NCBI GenBank assembly: GCA_029747015.1
Contig: JAKOGI010001544.1
Coordinates: forward strand, 62,501 to 126,500
DNA from: Carnegiea gigantea
Taxonomy: Eukaryota > Streptophyta > Magnoliopsida > Caryophyllales > Cactaceae
Direction: 5' to 3'
Length of the DNA: 64,000 nt
Part shown: positions 46,325 through 57,740 of the stretch, piece after piece
How positions within the stretch are numbered: position 1 is the first letter of the stretch
Layout: each line of letters opens with the position of its first letter
Notes under the pieces: model-generated
What the model was told of the DNA's origin: nothing
What the model saw: the letters and a program-made list of their open reading frames with translations, nothing else
Databases searched by the model: none
Translations under genes and position numbers: made by a program

Positions 46325-48754
46325 TGACAATCCTTAAGCACACAAGTCCTGTAGTTTAGTTTAAATATAAATCCCATAGAGGCCAATATGATCTATTGAC
46401 TTAATCCTTTTCAAAATGCTAAGCAAAATATATTGAGTTGGGTTGTTTTCTAAAACTAATCTATTAGTAGATGAATGCTTGTTTCAGATTCATGAATTCT
46501 ATCAATTAAAAATGCCCAAGGATTTGTTTCACCAACAATTAACTAGATCAAGTAAATAAAGTACGTGCTTACTCAAATTTGGTTGAATCCAAGGAAGACA
46601 ATCATATAATATCCAATTCTTTCTTTCAAAATGAACTGAATTCTCTAGAGTAATCAAATCATCATTCTTTCAAAGGGCTCTTGACTTTAGTGTAAATATA
46701 AAAGTCTAATTTGTCAAGTTTCCTCTCAACATGCAATTTTCCTTCAAAAATTACTTTGTTAAGTCTATTGCTGTTGATCCAATAGTGGATTTCACCTTTC
46801 AATACTCCATGCAACCATTTAATAATTTGCAAGCAATTTTTGCCTAAACTACTCACAACATTCCCAGCACAAGATAGACTAAAACATTCTAAACAGATAA
46901 AGCACAGTTTTGATAAAGTTTAAGAATCAAGTCTAATTGCTTGGCTATCAAATCCCTGGACTAAAGGAAATTACTCACTCAAAATAATGAAACAAACAAA
47001 AGAGTTCAATCTAAACATCAAAACTATAAATAAGAACTATTCCAATGGAGTTCAAAGAGCAAGGAAGAGAGCTTGCTTAACAACAATGGAGATTCTTGGC
47101 AATTCTTCGATCTTTAAGCCTCCAAATTGCTAGTGATCCCCTTTTCAATCTCCCTTTTTGCTCCAAAAATGATAAAAATGAAAAACTATTTAAGAGAATT
47201 CTGTGGTACAATAGATGGGTGTTTCGATGCAGGCCAAAGGCAAATTCAAGCTATTTAGTCTGAGGGAGGGGAATCATTGCTCACTAATCATCTTAAGGAT
47301 TAATTCTAGGAAGGAAAGCAATGCAATTTTGTTGCTTGTTTGGGGAGGTACTTGCTTTGCTAGATACGCTAAGTCCTTTTATAATAGAAGTCATTTTGAG
47401 GCTAACTAGCAGCCTTAGTTCTGTTCAGTTTCAATAGGGATTGTCTAAAGTTTAGTACATTTTTATTAGCTCTAACAGCCACTGCTAAATCATTTTCAGT
47501 TAAGAAGTATCATCCCTTTTAGATAGTAACCTAGCTCATTTGTTATCACTTAAATCAACTACTAAATGATAAAGGTTACTTAAGTTTCACTAAAAATAGT
47601 CCAGCCATAGCAGCAGATCAGTCCCGCAGCAGTAGTAGTTTTGGAGGATTATTTTAGACTCAGCATAGCAGATCATTTTGGCTTGTTTTAGGACATTGAA
47701 ATGTGTCAAAAATATTATCAAGTGAGGTTCTAAAGTTAGAGAATCAGGTCACTCAACATCAGCTTTTAACTAGCACAAACATCCCTGAAATATCTTTTGA
47801 TCTAATGGATATCAGGCTGTTGTACTTTGCTGGCTAGCCAGCCTAATCTCGATGTAAGCAGCTACAAATCACCTCCAAAGCCATCGTTAGCAGTCCTTGA
47901 AAGTGATTTTAGCTTTACACCTTAGTAATGGAGATTGACAAGAGCATTATGTGTCAAAGATCAAGGGTCACCCGTTGTTTTAGGCAGTTTGCATTCAAAC
48001 TATTTTAGCTGTTTTTGTTCTAAGTTAGTAGCTGTTTTAGTCGTCCATCTTGTATGAATGGCTGAGGATAAAAGCCTTGTTTTTCATTGTAAGCAGCAGT
48101 TAATGATAAATGAAAACCTCAGTTACTGGTTCAAGCAAATTCTCTCAAAAATCTCTCTGAACTTTACCCTGCATTAGGTGGTGTTTAGTGAGTGGGTTCT
48201 TTATCTAATCTTCTGGAGCCAAGGCTTTAGGGAGGTTGGTGGTGAGCTCCCTTTTCAGTCTTGATTGGTGGATTTAATCCTTTATATCAGGCTATATCTT
48301 CTATGTTGAGTTGCTAGGTTTGGTTCCTCTCTAAGCTTACAGTTCAGCATATATTATCTTCTGTTCAAGCCACTGAGTATGTTTAGGTATGGCACCCCCC
48401 CTTCATTCTCAACCAAAAAATCCAAGAGAAACAAATAGGTGCATAGTTACAGGCCTATCACAGACCATGGCATACACCATGGATGGTCCATGGGGCCCTC
48501 TGACTCGATTGATTCTTGCCCCTCTTTCTCTCCATGGGCATAGGTGCTGGGGGGACATCTGGGGTGAGTCACAAATGTGACTTTTGAGGGTCAGTCCTTG
48601 GCCAAAAAGGTTGTAAAACCTGTAAAAATCATCAAAGAGCTATACCCAAGTGTAACATGGGAATTTGGGATATAGATTATAACATCATACTCATGAATTC
48701 CCTAAGAATGCAACAAAATGACCCTAAAATGATATATATTTTAAGCACTTATAA
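46325..48754 (-). mobile_element. 3' LTR of D (with insertion)
   Basis: Collinear with the right LTR except for an extra 1.1 kb at about 47216-48349. Starts TGACAATCC, ends GCACTTATAA (GCACTTATCA in the other copy), next to the PPT complement. Both LTRs share the motif ACCATGGATGGTCC(A/G)TG near 48478 and 56214. Confidence 0.85.
47216..48349. mobile_element. LTR-like insertion inside D's 3' LTR
   Basis: Absent from the other D LTR, which is continuous at the matching place (about 56090). It begins near TGGGTGTTTCGATG and ends near CAGTTCAGCA, so TG…CA ends are possible. A TATA-like GGATAAAAGCC near 48067 and the following AT-rich leader suggest an LTR reading on the plus strand. The flanking duplication is not clear. 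No coding. Confidence 0.55.
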
Positions 48755-48756
48755 GA

Positions 48757-48764
48757 CTCCCCCC
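48757..48764 (-). other. Polypurine tract of D
   Basis: Plus strand CTCCCCCC, that is GGGGGGAG in element sense, two bases from the 3' LTR boundary. Confidence 0.8.
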
Positions 48765-50904
48765 ATGCTTGAACCGTTGCTTGTCCCTAAGCAACTGTGA
48801 AACTAGAACTATGATGAAGAACCTCTTTGGGTAAACAATAGTAGCATGATTAATAGCCAAATCAACCCAAAGAGTTAGCCCAAGGGTGAGTTAAACCATT
48901 ATAAACAGATAGAAGAATGAAGTTTTTGAAATATAAGTTGACACAATCACATCAAATATAAAATACATCACTTAAGTTAACTTAGACACTCATATTAACA
49001 CATACAATAGGTAGAGCTAGAAGAACTGATGGATGCTCACTTTAGAAATGAAACACTCATCACTCACATGTTTAAAGTATAAGTAGGCTCTCTTAAATCT
49101 CATTCCAAAGAATCAAATGTACCATAAGCTTACTCAGATTCTCAAATTTGCCATCATTAAAGTGCAAAACACACTAAGCGATCATAAGGACTTAAATAGG
49201 GTTGTAACGGGGTTACGGGCAAGGGTAAGAGGGGAACAAATATTTTGGGATTGTGGAGCAAAAAGCCAAAGACTAAGAGCATAAGTCATCTTCTCTCAAC
49301 TCTCCAAAAAAATACTCCTCATATCGATACATCTTAAATAAACAAATAAATCCCCTTAGTTAGTCCACAATAAGAGAAAGTGTCATAGTACATCCAATAC
49401 GAAACCAATACCAAATCCTTTTATTTCATTTATTTCTTTTTTTTTTTCAACATTTTTGAACACTTTTTGTGTCCCATTTTTTTCCTAACATTTTTTTTCC
49501 TCGAATAGAAGGATTATGCCAAGGAAATTTGGCACTTTTCAAAACTTTTATAACAACTCATAAAATTCAATCCAATTGTCACCAAGGGAAATTTTGCATA
49601 AATCCATTATTACATCCAACCAAACCACACCAAACATCATCCATAAACTACTCCCAATCAAACTATGAAACTCTATAGTCTTGGCTAAAATGGTTAGACA
49701 TGTTTTGGACAAAGATTATAGCATAGGTTTGCACCAATAAACATTGGCAAGGCCAAAAGGGGTAGCAAGAGATAAATTATACACAATAAGGGTGGCTATT
49801 TTGTAAATGTAGCGTATAAGTTCAAAGAATGTTGCAATTGTGTTGCCTAAGTGTGTATACTAAATGTGATCTTAAATAAAAGTCAAAGCAAGTTCTAGAG
49901 ATTCAGAGTCTAGGAAGAGTCGCACATGAAAAGGAATAAGAGACTAAAATTGAAGTATTACTCTATTTGAGCTCAAAGCCCCACGGGACAACCACATAAG
50001 CTCAACTAACTCATTAAACCTCATATGCCAAATATTCATGTAGCATGACATTAAGCAACCAATTCGTATTGAACATAATGGTCAAATCAAGAAGCACACT
50101 TTTAAAACCTCATTAACAAATATTTTTATTCACAAATGGGCATAACTAATAAGGTCAAAATTAAGCCAAAGAACGCTACTTAGTGCAAAGACTCATCATC
50201 GGAGGATTTTTTTCATTTTTTTCAATTTTTTTTGGTTTTTTTATGCATGCCAAACCTAAAATGCCACTAATTGAAAATGCCAATATAAAAGTCAAACTAT
50301 GAAAAGAAACCTTTAATAGAAAGAAAAGAAAAAAACTAAATGCTCAACCAAACATGCTCTAATTAACTCCAAATGCATGATGCAATATGCAAACTATTCA
50401 TACAACCACATCATACACAAATTCACAAATGAACACACAACTCCCCTATGCTTAGACAAAACATTGTCCTCAATGCAAGCACATATTAGGGGGAAGTTCT
50501 TTGTAACGTTGTAAGATTTGTGCCAAAAGAAGGAAGATGGAAAACTAAAAAGGAGGAGAAGGGGGAGAAGAAGGAGAGGGGTTGAGATATATGTCAATCA
50601 TGTTAAGTCTCAAGACAAGCCTTAAAGTAATGGAAATGTTTACTTTGGGAAGCAATCCTCCGACGATGCTCATCATGCTGCTCTTGAACAAAGCCACGGA
50701 GGGCGGCATGCTCAGTCTGGACATAAGCCTATAAAGAATGTTGCTTCTCTTGGGTAGACTGGAATGTAGCATGGATATCAGTATAGTCCTGAGAAGAGAA
50801 AGGTCGGGATAAACTAGACATGCCTAGATGGGGTTGTGGAGGAGGTGGAGGTGCAGGATGAACTAGCTTGCCATCACCAGGTATACAAGAAAGATTATCC
50901 AAGT
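48765..50904 (-). mobile_element. Non-coding 3' region of D
   Basis: About 2.1 kb between the env-like region and the PPT, AT-rich with T-runs near 49435-49500 and 50205-50240. No domain seen. Long 3' untranslated regions are usual in Athila-type elements. Frames at 50394-50597 and 50545-50772 may include the decayed end of the env-like frame. Confidence 0.6.
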
Positions 50905-51734
50905 TCAAAAGAGTAGTTCAGTCAACATTTGGCAGAGGCATAAGCCTATTTCTAGGGTAAATCCAGACATACAACCACCCTCCATCATATAAAACATCAT
51001 TCGCTCAAAGGCCACTATTGCTAACCTTTTATACCCAGACACTCTATCATGAGGGTTGGGTTCAATACTAATAGACCTAGCTATAAGGGTGATAAGACTA
51101 CCGATCACTATCCTCTTGGCAAACCTAGTACTTGTACTCAACAATTGATTGGCAAAGAAAGAATTAGGGTCAAGACGTGTTCCTTCCAACGTACCATGCA
51201 AGAAATACAGCTTGGATAGATGAGACACATTTAAACTGTCCTCCCTAGGAAACAATCCACATGCAATAACACATTGGGTGACTCTAATGTAGGGGTTTTT
51301 AATAATGGTGTCTTTAGAGTGACTAGCAGCATATTGATAGTTACAAGTTAAGGAATACCAAAATGCATTGGGATTAAACTCCCCAGGCACATGTCGTCAG
51401 TTTAAATCCAAGCTAGGTGAAAAATCAAATATGTTGTTAAAAGCACTCAAATTCAACTCATGAAACTCCTTGTTCAAGTACAATGAAATATAGCACTCTT
51501 GATATCGAGGACCACTCATGACTTTAACACGCAAATACTCAAAAATTCCAATGTAAGTTCATGATATGTATGGCCTTGATTCCCTAAAAATTGACCCATA
51601 CCTCCACGTGCAAATAACCAACGAATATCATCAAGTAAACCCAAACTAGTCAACAAATCCTCATCAAAATAATGAGCAGCAATTAACAACAACAAGCCTA
51701 CTGCTGAATGCATTATATTTAGCAATATGCTCAA
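50905..51734 (-). pseudogene. Env-like/ATHILA-domain region of D
   Basis: Minus strand, two frames. 51734-51516 contains FDEDLLTSLGLLDDIRWLF and YHELTLEFLS. 51390-50905 (161 codons, the second longest open frame in the window) contains FNPNAFWYSLT, NPYIRVTQCVIACGLFPRED, FLHGTLEGTRLDPNSFFANQ and RIVIGSLITLIA. This is the conserved plant domain known as ATHILA ORF-1 or env-like; it has no proven role. The two halves are separated by a frameshift and about 120 bp. Element A has a shorter copy. No signal peptide or membrane segment is evident in these pieces. Confidence 0.78.
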
Positions 51735-52669
51735 GATTAGTTAAACCAAGCAGGTTAGGAATATTACTCGATTACTCACGTTTATAGAAGTTTGAGAAAC
51801 CCGTTAGGGAGCTTGACTTGATGCCCCCACTTCTTGAGTAGTCCTTATTCTCTTTTTGGGTGCCACTGTTATGGAATGTGAATGGGTGTGGTTTCTTGAA
51901 AACCCTAACTATGAAGAAATGAAGGAAACGAAGGGAAAATGAAAAAATTGAGGCAAAGAAAAGGTAATGGGAAAGATTATGAAAGAAAAGATGAAAAGTT
52001 GAAGAAGAGAAGGTGAAGTTGGGATGTCTAGGATGTTTGGTATGGAGAGAGATGAATGAGAGAGAAAGAAGAGTAGAAAAGGGAAATTTGAGGGAGATTT
52101 GGAGCTTAGGTGAAGAAAATAGAGGAAAATGGAAGAAATTTGAGTGAAAATGGTAGAAAATTGAAGGTCAAAAGGTGGATGTTTATGGAGGTTGTAGAGA
52201 GAGAAGGAAAGAGTTTAGAGAGAGTAGGAGTCGAGGTTGAAGGTGAATGGCTGAAAAAATCGGGCCAAAGGCCAAAGAAAAACCCTTAACCACAGAGAAG
52301 TAGGTCGTCACGGACTGTGGTAGTGGCCATGGAGGGTCTATGGTCAATCTGCCTTGGTATTTTTATAGGTTCCTGGGTAGGGGCTCCACGAACTGTGGTC
52401 GACACCACTGGAGGACCATGGTAGCTTCTGTTTGGAGTCTCTAAAGCTCTCTTATTATATTTTTCTGATTTTTTTTGTTTTCTGTCTTTTTTTAGTGTTT
52501 TTTTTCCTATTTGTTCTTCATTTTAGGGAAAAAGGGTGCACTATATACAATCAAATAAAAAGAAAAGATATTAAAAGGAACTTGGCATGCCTCCCAAGAC
52601 CGCTCTTTTAAGGTCGAAAGCTTGAACTCACAGTTATGTCGGCTCAGGATCAGTGAGGGTGTGGGTAGT
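51735..52669 (-). mobile_element. D spacer where integrase should lie
   Basis: No integrase can be recognised. Plus strand is purine-rich (GAAG, GGAGAG) at 51900-52240. At 52295-52430 are palindromic CACGG/CCATGG-type motifs (for example TGGCCATGGAGG). Probably an untranslated leader of the env-like frame joined to pol by a deletion. Confidence 0.5.
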
Positions 52670-52880
52670 GGGCTTCTCAATAGGGTCTCCCACATCTCCC
52701 GATTTCCTCTTATCATGAACCATGAAGTTGAACTCTTGCAATAGAAGGTACCACCTCAAGTAATCGAGATGGAAATCCTTCTTCAACATCAAGTAGCGCT
52801 AAATAGTGTGATCCGCATACAAAATGAACTTATAGTGGACTCCATTAGACGAGCCACTAGCAAACTCCACCCCTAAATCA
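52670..52880 (-). pseudogene. RNase H tail of D pol
   Basis: Minus strand reads, across one stop, KFILYADHT then RYLMLKKDFHLDYLRWYLLL and QEFNFMVHDKRKSGD, the end of RNase H in Athila-type pol (normally Y-T-D-H … R-W-x-L-L-L-Q-E-F). The polymerase part before it is absent. Confidence 0.75.
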
Positions 52881-53424
52881 AAATCAAACTTAACTCCATC
52901 CACATGGGGCAAGGACATCAGTACTCATGCAAACCTCTAATAATCGCTCGTGGAACCCTCATTAATAGCACATGGCTCATCCATGGCTATGCTAGGTGGC
53001 ACAGGGGCAACAAATTCCACCTTAGCATAATCAAGCTTGGGGCCCCTAGTAGAAACACAATTAGACATAGGAGGGTCAGTAGGACACAAATCATCAAACT
53101 TCTCAATCTTATGAGAAACAGTCACTTCATCACAAAGAAATGAAGGTGGGGAAAAATTTTGGTCTTCCAACAAATTAAACTTAGCATGACACTCCCCACA
53201 TCAAATGCTAACCGCCTCATTTTCACATCTATCTTGCAACTGAAGTGGCTAGGAAGAGCCTCACTAAAATAATTTGGGTGTAGGTGTCTTCGGCCATATC
53301 TAGGACGAGAAAGTCATTAAGCAAACAAAAATCACCTACTTTTATGGGGACATCCTCCGAAATACCCAAAAAGGTACTTCATAGAATTATCCGATAATTG
53401 GAGTGAAATAGGCGTTGGTTACAA
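52881..53424 (-). pseudogene. D pol linker between protease and RNase H remnant
   Basis: Holds an open frame at 53173-52937 (78 codons, Pro/Asp-rich) that resembles no domain I recognise. It fits the variable linker between protease and reverse transcriptase. The RT domain expected next is missing, so a deletion endpoint lies near 52900. Confidence 0.45.
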
Positions 53425-53709
53425 CTATCCTAAATCAAGCTTCTTGCAAATGAAATAGGGTATCAAACTCACACTTGAACCTAGATCACATAAAGCCCTA
53501 GCAATACTCACATTTCCAACCATGCAGGAAATAGAAAAACTATTGGGATCCTTGATCTTATAGGGAAGCTCTTTAGGAACATCTAGATTACTCTCCTCTC
53601 TAAAATTTGTAGTCTTAAGGTCATCACTTTTGCCCTGACTCACATCTTTGTTCACCTTTCCACCCTCCTCAAGCCTCACACCCTTTGGACCCTCTAATCC
53701 ACCTCTCAA
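53425..53709 (-). pseudogene. Protease domain of D
   Basis: A 94-codon frame with DPNSFSISCMVGNVSIARAL and CDLGSSVSLIPYFICKKLDL. The catalytic D-L-G-S/A-S signature of Athila-type aspartic proteases is intact (DLGSS). A stop and the linker follow. Met at the start is only the first in frame; the domain would be cut from a polyprotein. This is the best preserved catalytic motif in D. Confidence 0.82.
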
Positions 53710-54029
53710 GATAACACAGTTACATTGCTCATGAAGATTAGGCTCAGGCTTACTATAAAGTCTACCTGAGGGGTTGATAAAGAGGTAGCTTGTTGCAAAA
53801 TTTGAGCTTCTAACATCTTATTATTGGTAGTTAGCACATTAACCTTAGATGCTAATTACTTGATATACTCATCTTGCTTTTGTTGTGCTAAAAGTGTACT
53901 CTCTATCATGGTCTCTAAGTTGGACTTTTGAGGGGCTTGTTGAGGGTAGGGTGGTCTTTGAAACCCAGGGGGTGATGTAGCGTTCGATTGCGGCATAGGA
54001 TGGGTGTTAGACCTATAGGAAAAATTAGG

Positions 54030-55000
54030 GTGCTTCCTCTAACCCGGACTGTAGGTGTTAGAAAAAGAGTCATTGCTTAGTCTAGGGTTATAGTTATTAA
54101 CATGATTGACTTGGTTACTAGCATCTTGGGCAAATAGACTCCCAACTTGGCAATTCACAATCAAATGGTTAACAAACCCACGTATTTCACATGATAGGGG
54201 AGGCGCATTTAAGCTAATAGAATTCACCTTCAAATGCTCCAACCTTTGAGTCATTGCTTCTACTTTAGCAGAAAGCAAAGTAATAGTATCAATTCTAACT
54301 TACATGCAACCCTCTTAGGTTGAGTTCTCTCATTGGACCATTAGTAGTTGTTGAGCGTCATCTCCTCAATCAAGTTATAGGCCTCATCCTCTATCTTGTT
54401 CATCAAGGCGTCACCTGCCACTGCATCTACAATAGACTGCACTGGTTGAGTGACTTCATTATAGAACATTTACACAATCATCCACCTTTGGAGTCCATGA
54501 TGTCGGCATAACAGTATTAAATCCTTAAGCTGCTCCCAAGCTTCATAGTGTGTCTCATCCTCCCATTGGATAAAACTTCTCATTTAATTCCTAAGGCTTG
54601 CTATCTTGCTAGGAGGAAAGAACTTCACAATAAAAGTCGTAGTAAGCTCATCCCATGTAGTAATCAACCCCGGATGTAAGGAATAGAGCCACGCTCATGC
54701 CGTATCCCTTAATAAAAAATGAAATAGTTGGAGTTGTATGGCGTCGGCTGAAACTCCATTGAGCTTCAGGGGAACCTCCACGTCCAAATTGGGCTTGTTG
54801 CAACATGAAAATGAAGGTTGGTTTGAGCTCAAAACTGTTGGCTTCCACATTTGGCCTCGCTATGCTTGAAGTGATACCATGAACACCTGGGCTAATGAAC
54901 CCCCGAAGCGTTCTATGCTGATCTCCTCCACCTCCTACCATTGTTGAAGAAGCTTCTTGGGCTTTGAGTTTTTGCTCTTCTAATCTTAGCTTGTTCATCT
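54030..55000 (-). pseudogene. Gag of D
   Basis: Minus strand. ATG near 54998; NKLRLEEQKLKAQEASS, then RPNVEANSFELKP and FMLQQAQFGRG, the Athila gag N-terminus. A short deletion causes a frameshift. Core blocks follow: NGVSADAIQLQLF, ITTWDELTTTFIVKFFPPSK, HYEAWEQLKDLILLCRHHGL, AVAGDALMNKIEDEAYNLIE, EEMTLNNY. The end (54278-54039) has MLSAKVEAMTQRLEHLKVN and a zinc knuckle-like CEIRGFVNHLIVNCQ in which the second Cys is lost. Few stops, so gag is the least decayed D gene. Confidence 0.85.
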
Positions 55001-55180
55001 AGAATGAAAAGTCCTTTCTATTTCTAGATCGAATTCAAAAGGAAAGGGACTTCACATATAAGTGGGGAAATCCTACAAGCAACCACAACCTCTGCGAAAG
55101 CAAATAAAAAATAACAAGGAACAAGAAAAAGAAAAACACTTAATCAATCTATAAAGGACGAACTCAATATTCACAAATTG

Positions 55181-55198
55181 GTCCCCAACAACGGCACC
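55181..55198 (-). other. Primer binding site, tRNA-Asp type (D)
   Basis: Plus strand TCCCCAACAACGGCACCA, three changes from the tRNA-Asp 3' end, followed by AAAACTT and the LTR start at 55207. Confidence 0.87.
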
Positions 55199-55206
55199 AA
55201 AAACTT

Positions 55207-56490
55207 TGCACTGTGCAAGCACACGAGTGTTGTAGTTTAGTTTAAATAACATTCCCGGAGAGACCAATGCAATCTACTGAGTTAATCCTTTTTAAAATGC
55301 TAAGTGAAATATATCAAGTTGGGGTTGTTTTCCAAAACTAATCAATTACTAGATGAATGCTTGCTTTATATTTATGAATTCTATCAATTTAAAATGTTAA
55401 AGGATTTGTTTCACCAATAATAAACTAGATCCAATAAATAAAGTATATGCTTACTCAAATTTGGTTGAATCCAAGGATGACAATCATGTAGTATTCAGTT
55501 CTTTCTTTCAAAATGAACTAAATTGTTTAGACTAAACAAATTACCATTCTTTCAAAGTGTTCTTGACTTTAGTCTAAAATTAAAAGTCTAAGTTGTCAAA
55601 TTTCCTCCCAACATGAAATTTTCTCTCAAAAATTACTTTGTTACGTCTATTGTTGTTGATCTAATAATGGATTTCACCTTTCAGTACTTCACCTAACCAT
55701 TTAATAATTTGTAAGATATTTTGGCTGATACCACTCATAATATCCCCGCGTAAGATAGATTGATACATTCGAAACAGATAAAGCACAATTTTGATAGAGT
55801 TTAAACATCAAGTTTAATTGCTTGGCTATCAAATCCCTAGACTAAAGGAAACTACTCACTCATGATAATGAAACAAACAAAAGAGTTCAATTTAAACATC
55901 AAAACTACAAACAAGAACTATTCCAATGGAGTTCAAAGAGTAAGGGAGAGAGTTCGCTTAACAACAATGGAGATTCTTGGCAATTCTTCAATCTTCAAAC
56001 CTATAAATTTATCTTCTTTCCAATCTCCCTTTTTGCTCCAAAACAGATAAAAATGCAAAACTATTTGAGAGAATTCTAGGGTAGGATAGATTGGTCTTCT
56101 ATTCAAGCAGCCAAGTATGTCTAGATATAGCACCCCCTTCATTCTCAGCCATAAAAGCGAAGGAAAACGAACAGGTGCAGTAGTTACAGGCCTGCCATAG
56201 ATTGTGGCATCCACCATGGATGGTCCGTGTGGGCCTCGAACTCGAATGATTCTTGCTTCTCTTTCTCTCCACGAGTGTAGCTACTGGGGGACATCCGTGG
56301 CGAGTCACAAATTTGACTTTCAAGGGTCAATGCTTGGTCAAAAAGGTCTCAAAACCTACAAAAATCATCAAAGAACTATAATCAAGCGTAAAATGGGAAT
56401 TTGGGGTATGCGTTATAACATCAAGCTCATGAATTATCTAAGAATGGAACAAAATAACCCTAAAGCGATATACACTTTAAGCACTTATCA
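55207..56490 (-). mobile_element. 5' LTR of D
   Basis: 1284 bp, TGCACTGTGC to GCACTTATCA, followed by the CATCT duplication. Collinear with 46325-48754 minus its insertion. The frames 55933-56323 and 56204-56527 are chance frames. Confidence 0.88.
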
Positions 56491-56495
56491 CATCT

Positions 56496-57140
56496 TAATT
56501 ACCTCTATAATCAAGTCAACAAAGTAAACTTCCATCGTCTCAGAGGATGACATTCCCTTTTCTCACCAACGAAAAATCTTCTTCAACAAACCACATGCAA
56601 ACCCTAGTCTCAACACCCCTTTGTTCAAAAGCTCACTATGGCACTATTTCAAGGGCTTCATTATGAGTAAAGAAGTGCTAGCATTTTTTTAAAATTTCTT
56701 ATGTTGTTGACGTTTTTCCTGTTTGGGTACTTATATTTCTCATTTTTTTCAATCAAACACTTTGTCTTTTTTTCCCTCTCTTTTTTTCGTTTGCTTGTAT
56801 AGAATTACTCATATATATTATAATATGATAATTAAATACATACATATGTTGGTAAACCAAATGTGTATGTAATTCTTACATGCAACAAGTATCGATGTTA
56901 TATTTAGTGAACATTGGCTGTATGCTAAGTAAGTATTAAGCATATGGTCAATGGCCACTTCTTGATTTCATCCGTGAAAACTCCTGTGATGGAAAATAGG
57001 AAAAAGAAGCAAACCAAGATGCTTAAAAAATTATTTGTGTTGATTCTTGGAATTTGACTAATAGAAAATATTTTTTAAAATTAAAAAAGAAGAATTTTAG
57101 CAATCAATAGAACAATGCTAGCCTATAATTCTATTTTGTA
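56496..57140. other. Unassigned DNA right of D
   Basis: AT-rich, T-runs near 56690-56790. Directly continues the sequence left of D (46319). Could hold the end of A's LTR, but no LTR end is evident. Nothing else is seen. Confidence 0.4.
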
Positions 57141-57248
57141 AACAACAAGTTTACATTTTATGAACGATAGGTTAAGTTTTTGTGAAAACAATAGGTTAAT
57201 TTTTGATGAACAATGAGTAACTTTTTTGAACAAGTGATCTTTTTATGG
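57141..57248. repeat. 22-bp minisatellite, block 1
   Basis: Five diverged head-to-tail units of 20-22 bp at 57141, 57163, 57187, 57209 and 57229. Typical unit AACAATAGGTTAATTTTTGATG. Confidence 0.75.
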
Positions 57249-57376
57249 ACAATACAACATTTTTTTTTTACAATATTATTTAGCTTTTTTTAAAAATAAT
57301 TTTAACCCTTAATTTTTAGCTCTTAGTACTTGGTTCAATTCTGTCAACAACATTATCTCTCGTAACCTCTATTTTA

Positions 57377-57442
57377 AACAATAGGTGTATATTTTGTGAA
57401 CATTAGGTTAACTTTTGATGAACAATAGCTTAACCTTTTGTG
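57377..57442. repeat. 22-bp minisatellite, block 2
   Basis: Three exact-length 22-bp units at 57377, 57399 and 57421, of the same family as block 1 (AACATTAGGTTAACTTTTGATG), with decayed copies to about 57510. About 130 bp of different sequence separates the blocks. Confidence 0.78.
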
Positions 57443-57534
57443 AACAACAAAACATTTTTTTTTATTGGCAATTAGTTTTTGATGAATAATAGATCACCAT
57501 TTAAGGCTTATTCATTTAAAGCATCTAAAATTAC

Positions 57535-57740
57535 TGATTAACTGTTAAGCAGCAGTCTACCAGCAATTATGATAGCAATTAGCAGTTACCAACACTTACT
57601 AGTCTTTAATAGTAGTTATGGATAACATTTTGAGCTAATAAATACTAGGTAGCCAGCATTTATTAGCCGTTACCAGTGTTTACTAGCAGTTGTGATTAGC
57701 AGTTAGTAGTTACTAGCATCCGGGAGTATTTAGTACTATG
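57535..57740. repeat. Diverged TAGCAGTTA-type repeats
   Basis: Many irregular copies of AGCAGTTA, TAGTTA, CCAGCA and TTACTAG in both orders over 200 bp. Such sub-terminal motif clusters occur in some plant DNA transposons, but no terminal inverted repeat was found. Confidence 0.55.

Larger units (their letters stand above)
46325..56490 (-). mobile_element. Athila-type element D
   Basis: Minus-strand element of 10.2 kb. LTRs at 46325-48754 (with a 1.1 kb insertion) and 55207-56490. tRNA-Asp PBS at 55181, gag, protease, an RNase H tail, an env-like region and a PPT in that order. Perfect duplication CATCT at 46320-46324 and 56491-56495. Between protease and RNase H, and between RNase H and the env-like region, RT and integrase are missing, so pol is deleted. 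It lies in or next to A's 3' LTR. Confidence 0.9.

Noticed and set aside
1461..55198. tRNA-Asp gene fragments (1461, 7577, 41380, 55181)
   Set aside because: Each match is only the last 17-20 bases of tRNA-Asp and stands exactly at an LTR edge, so they are primer binding sites.
55933..56527. Frames of 94, 74 and 107 codons
   Set aside because: All fall in D's 5' LTR and are not preserved in the other LTR (48389-48580 is a short related frame only).
57141..57442. CRISPR-like spaced repeats
   Set aside because: Units are directly head-to-tail without spacers, are AT-rich and diverged, and the DNA is plant nuclear.
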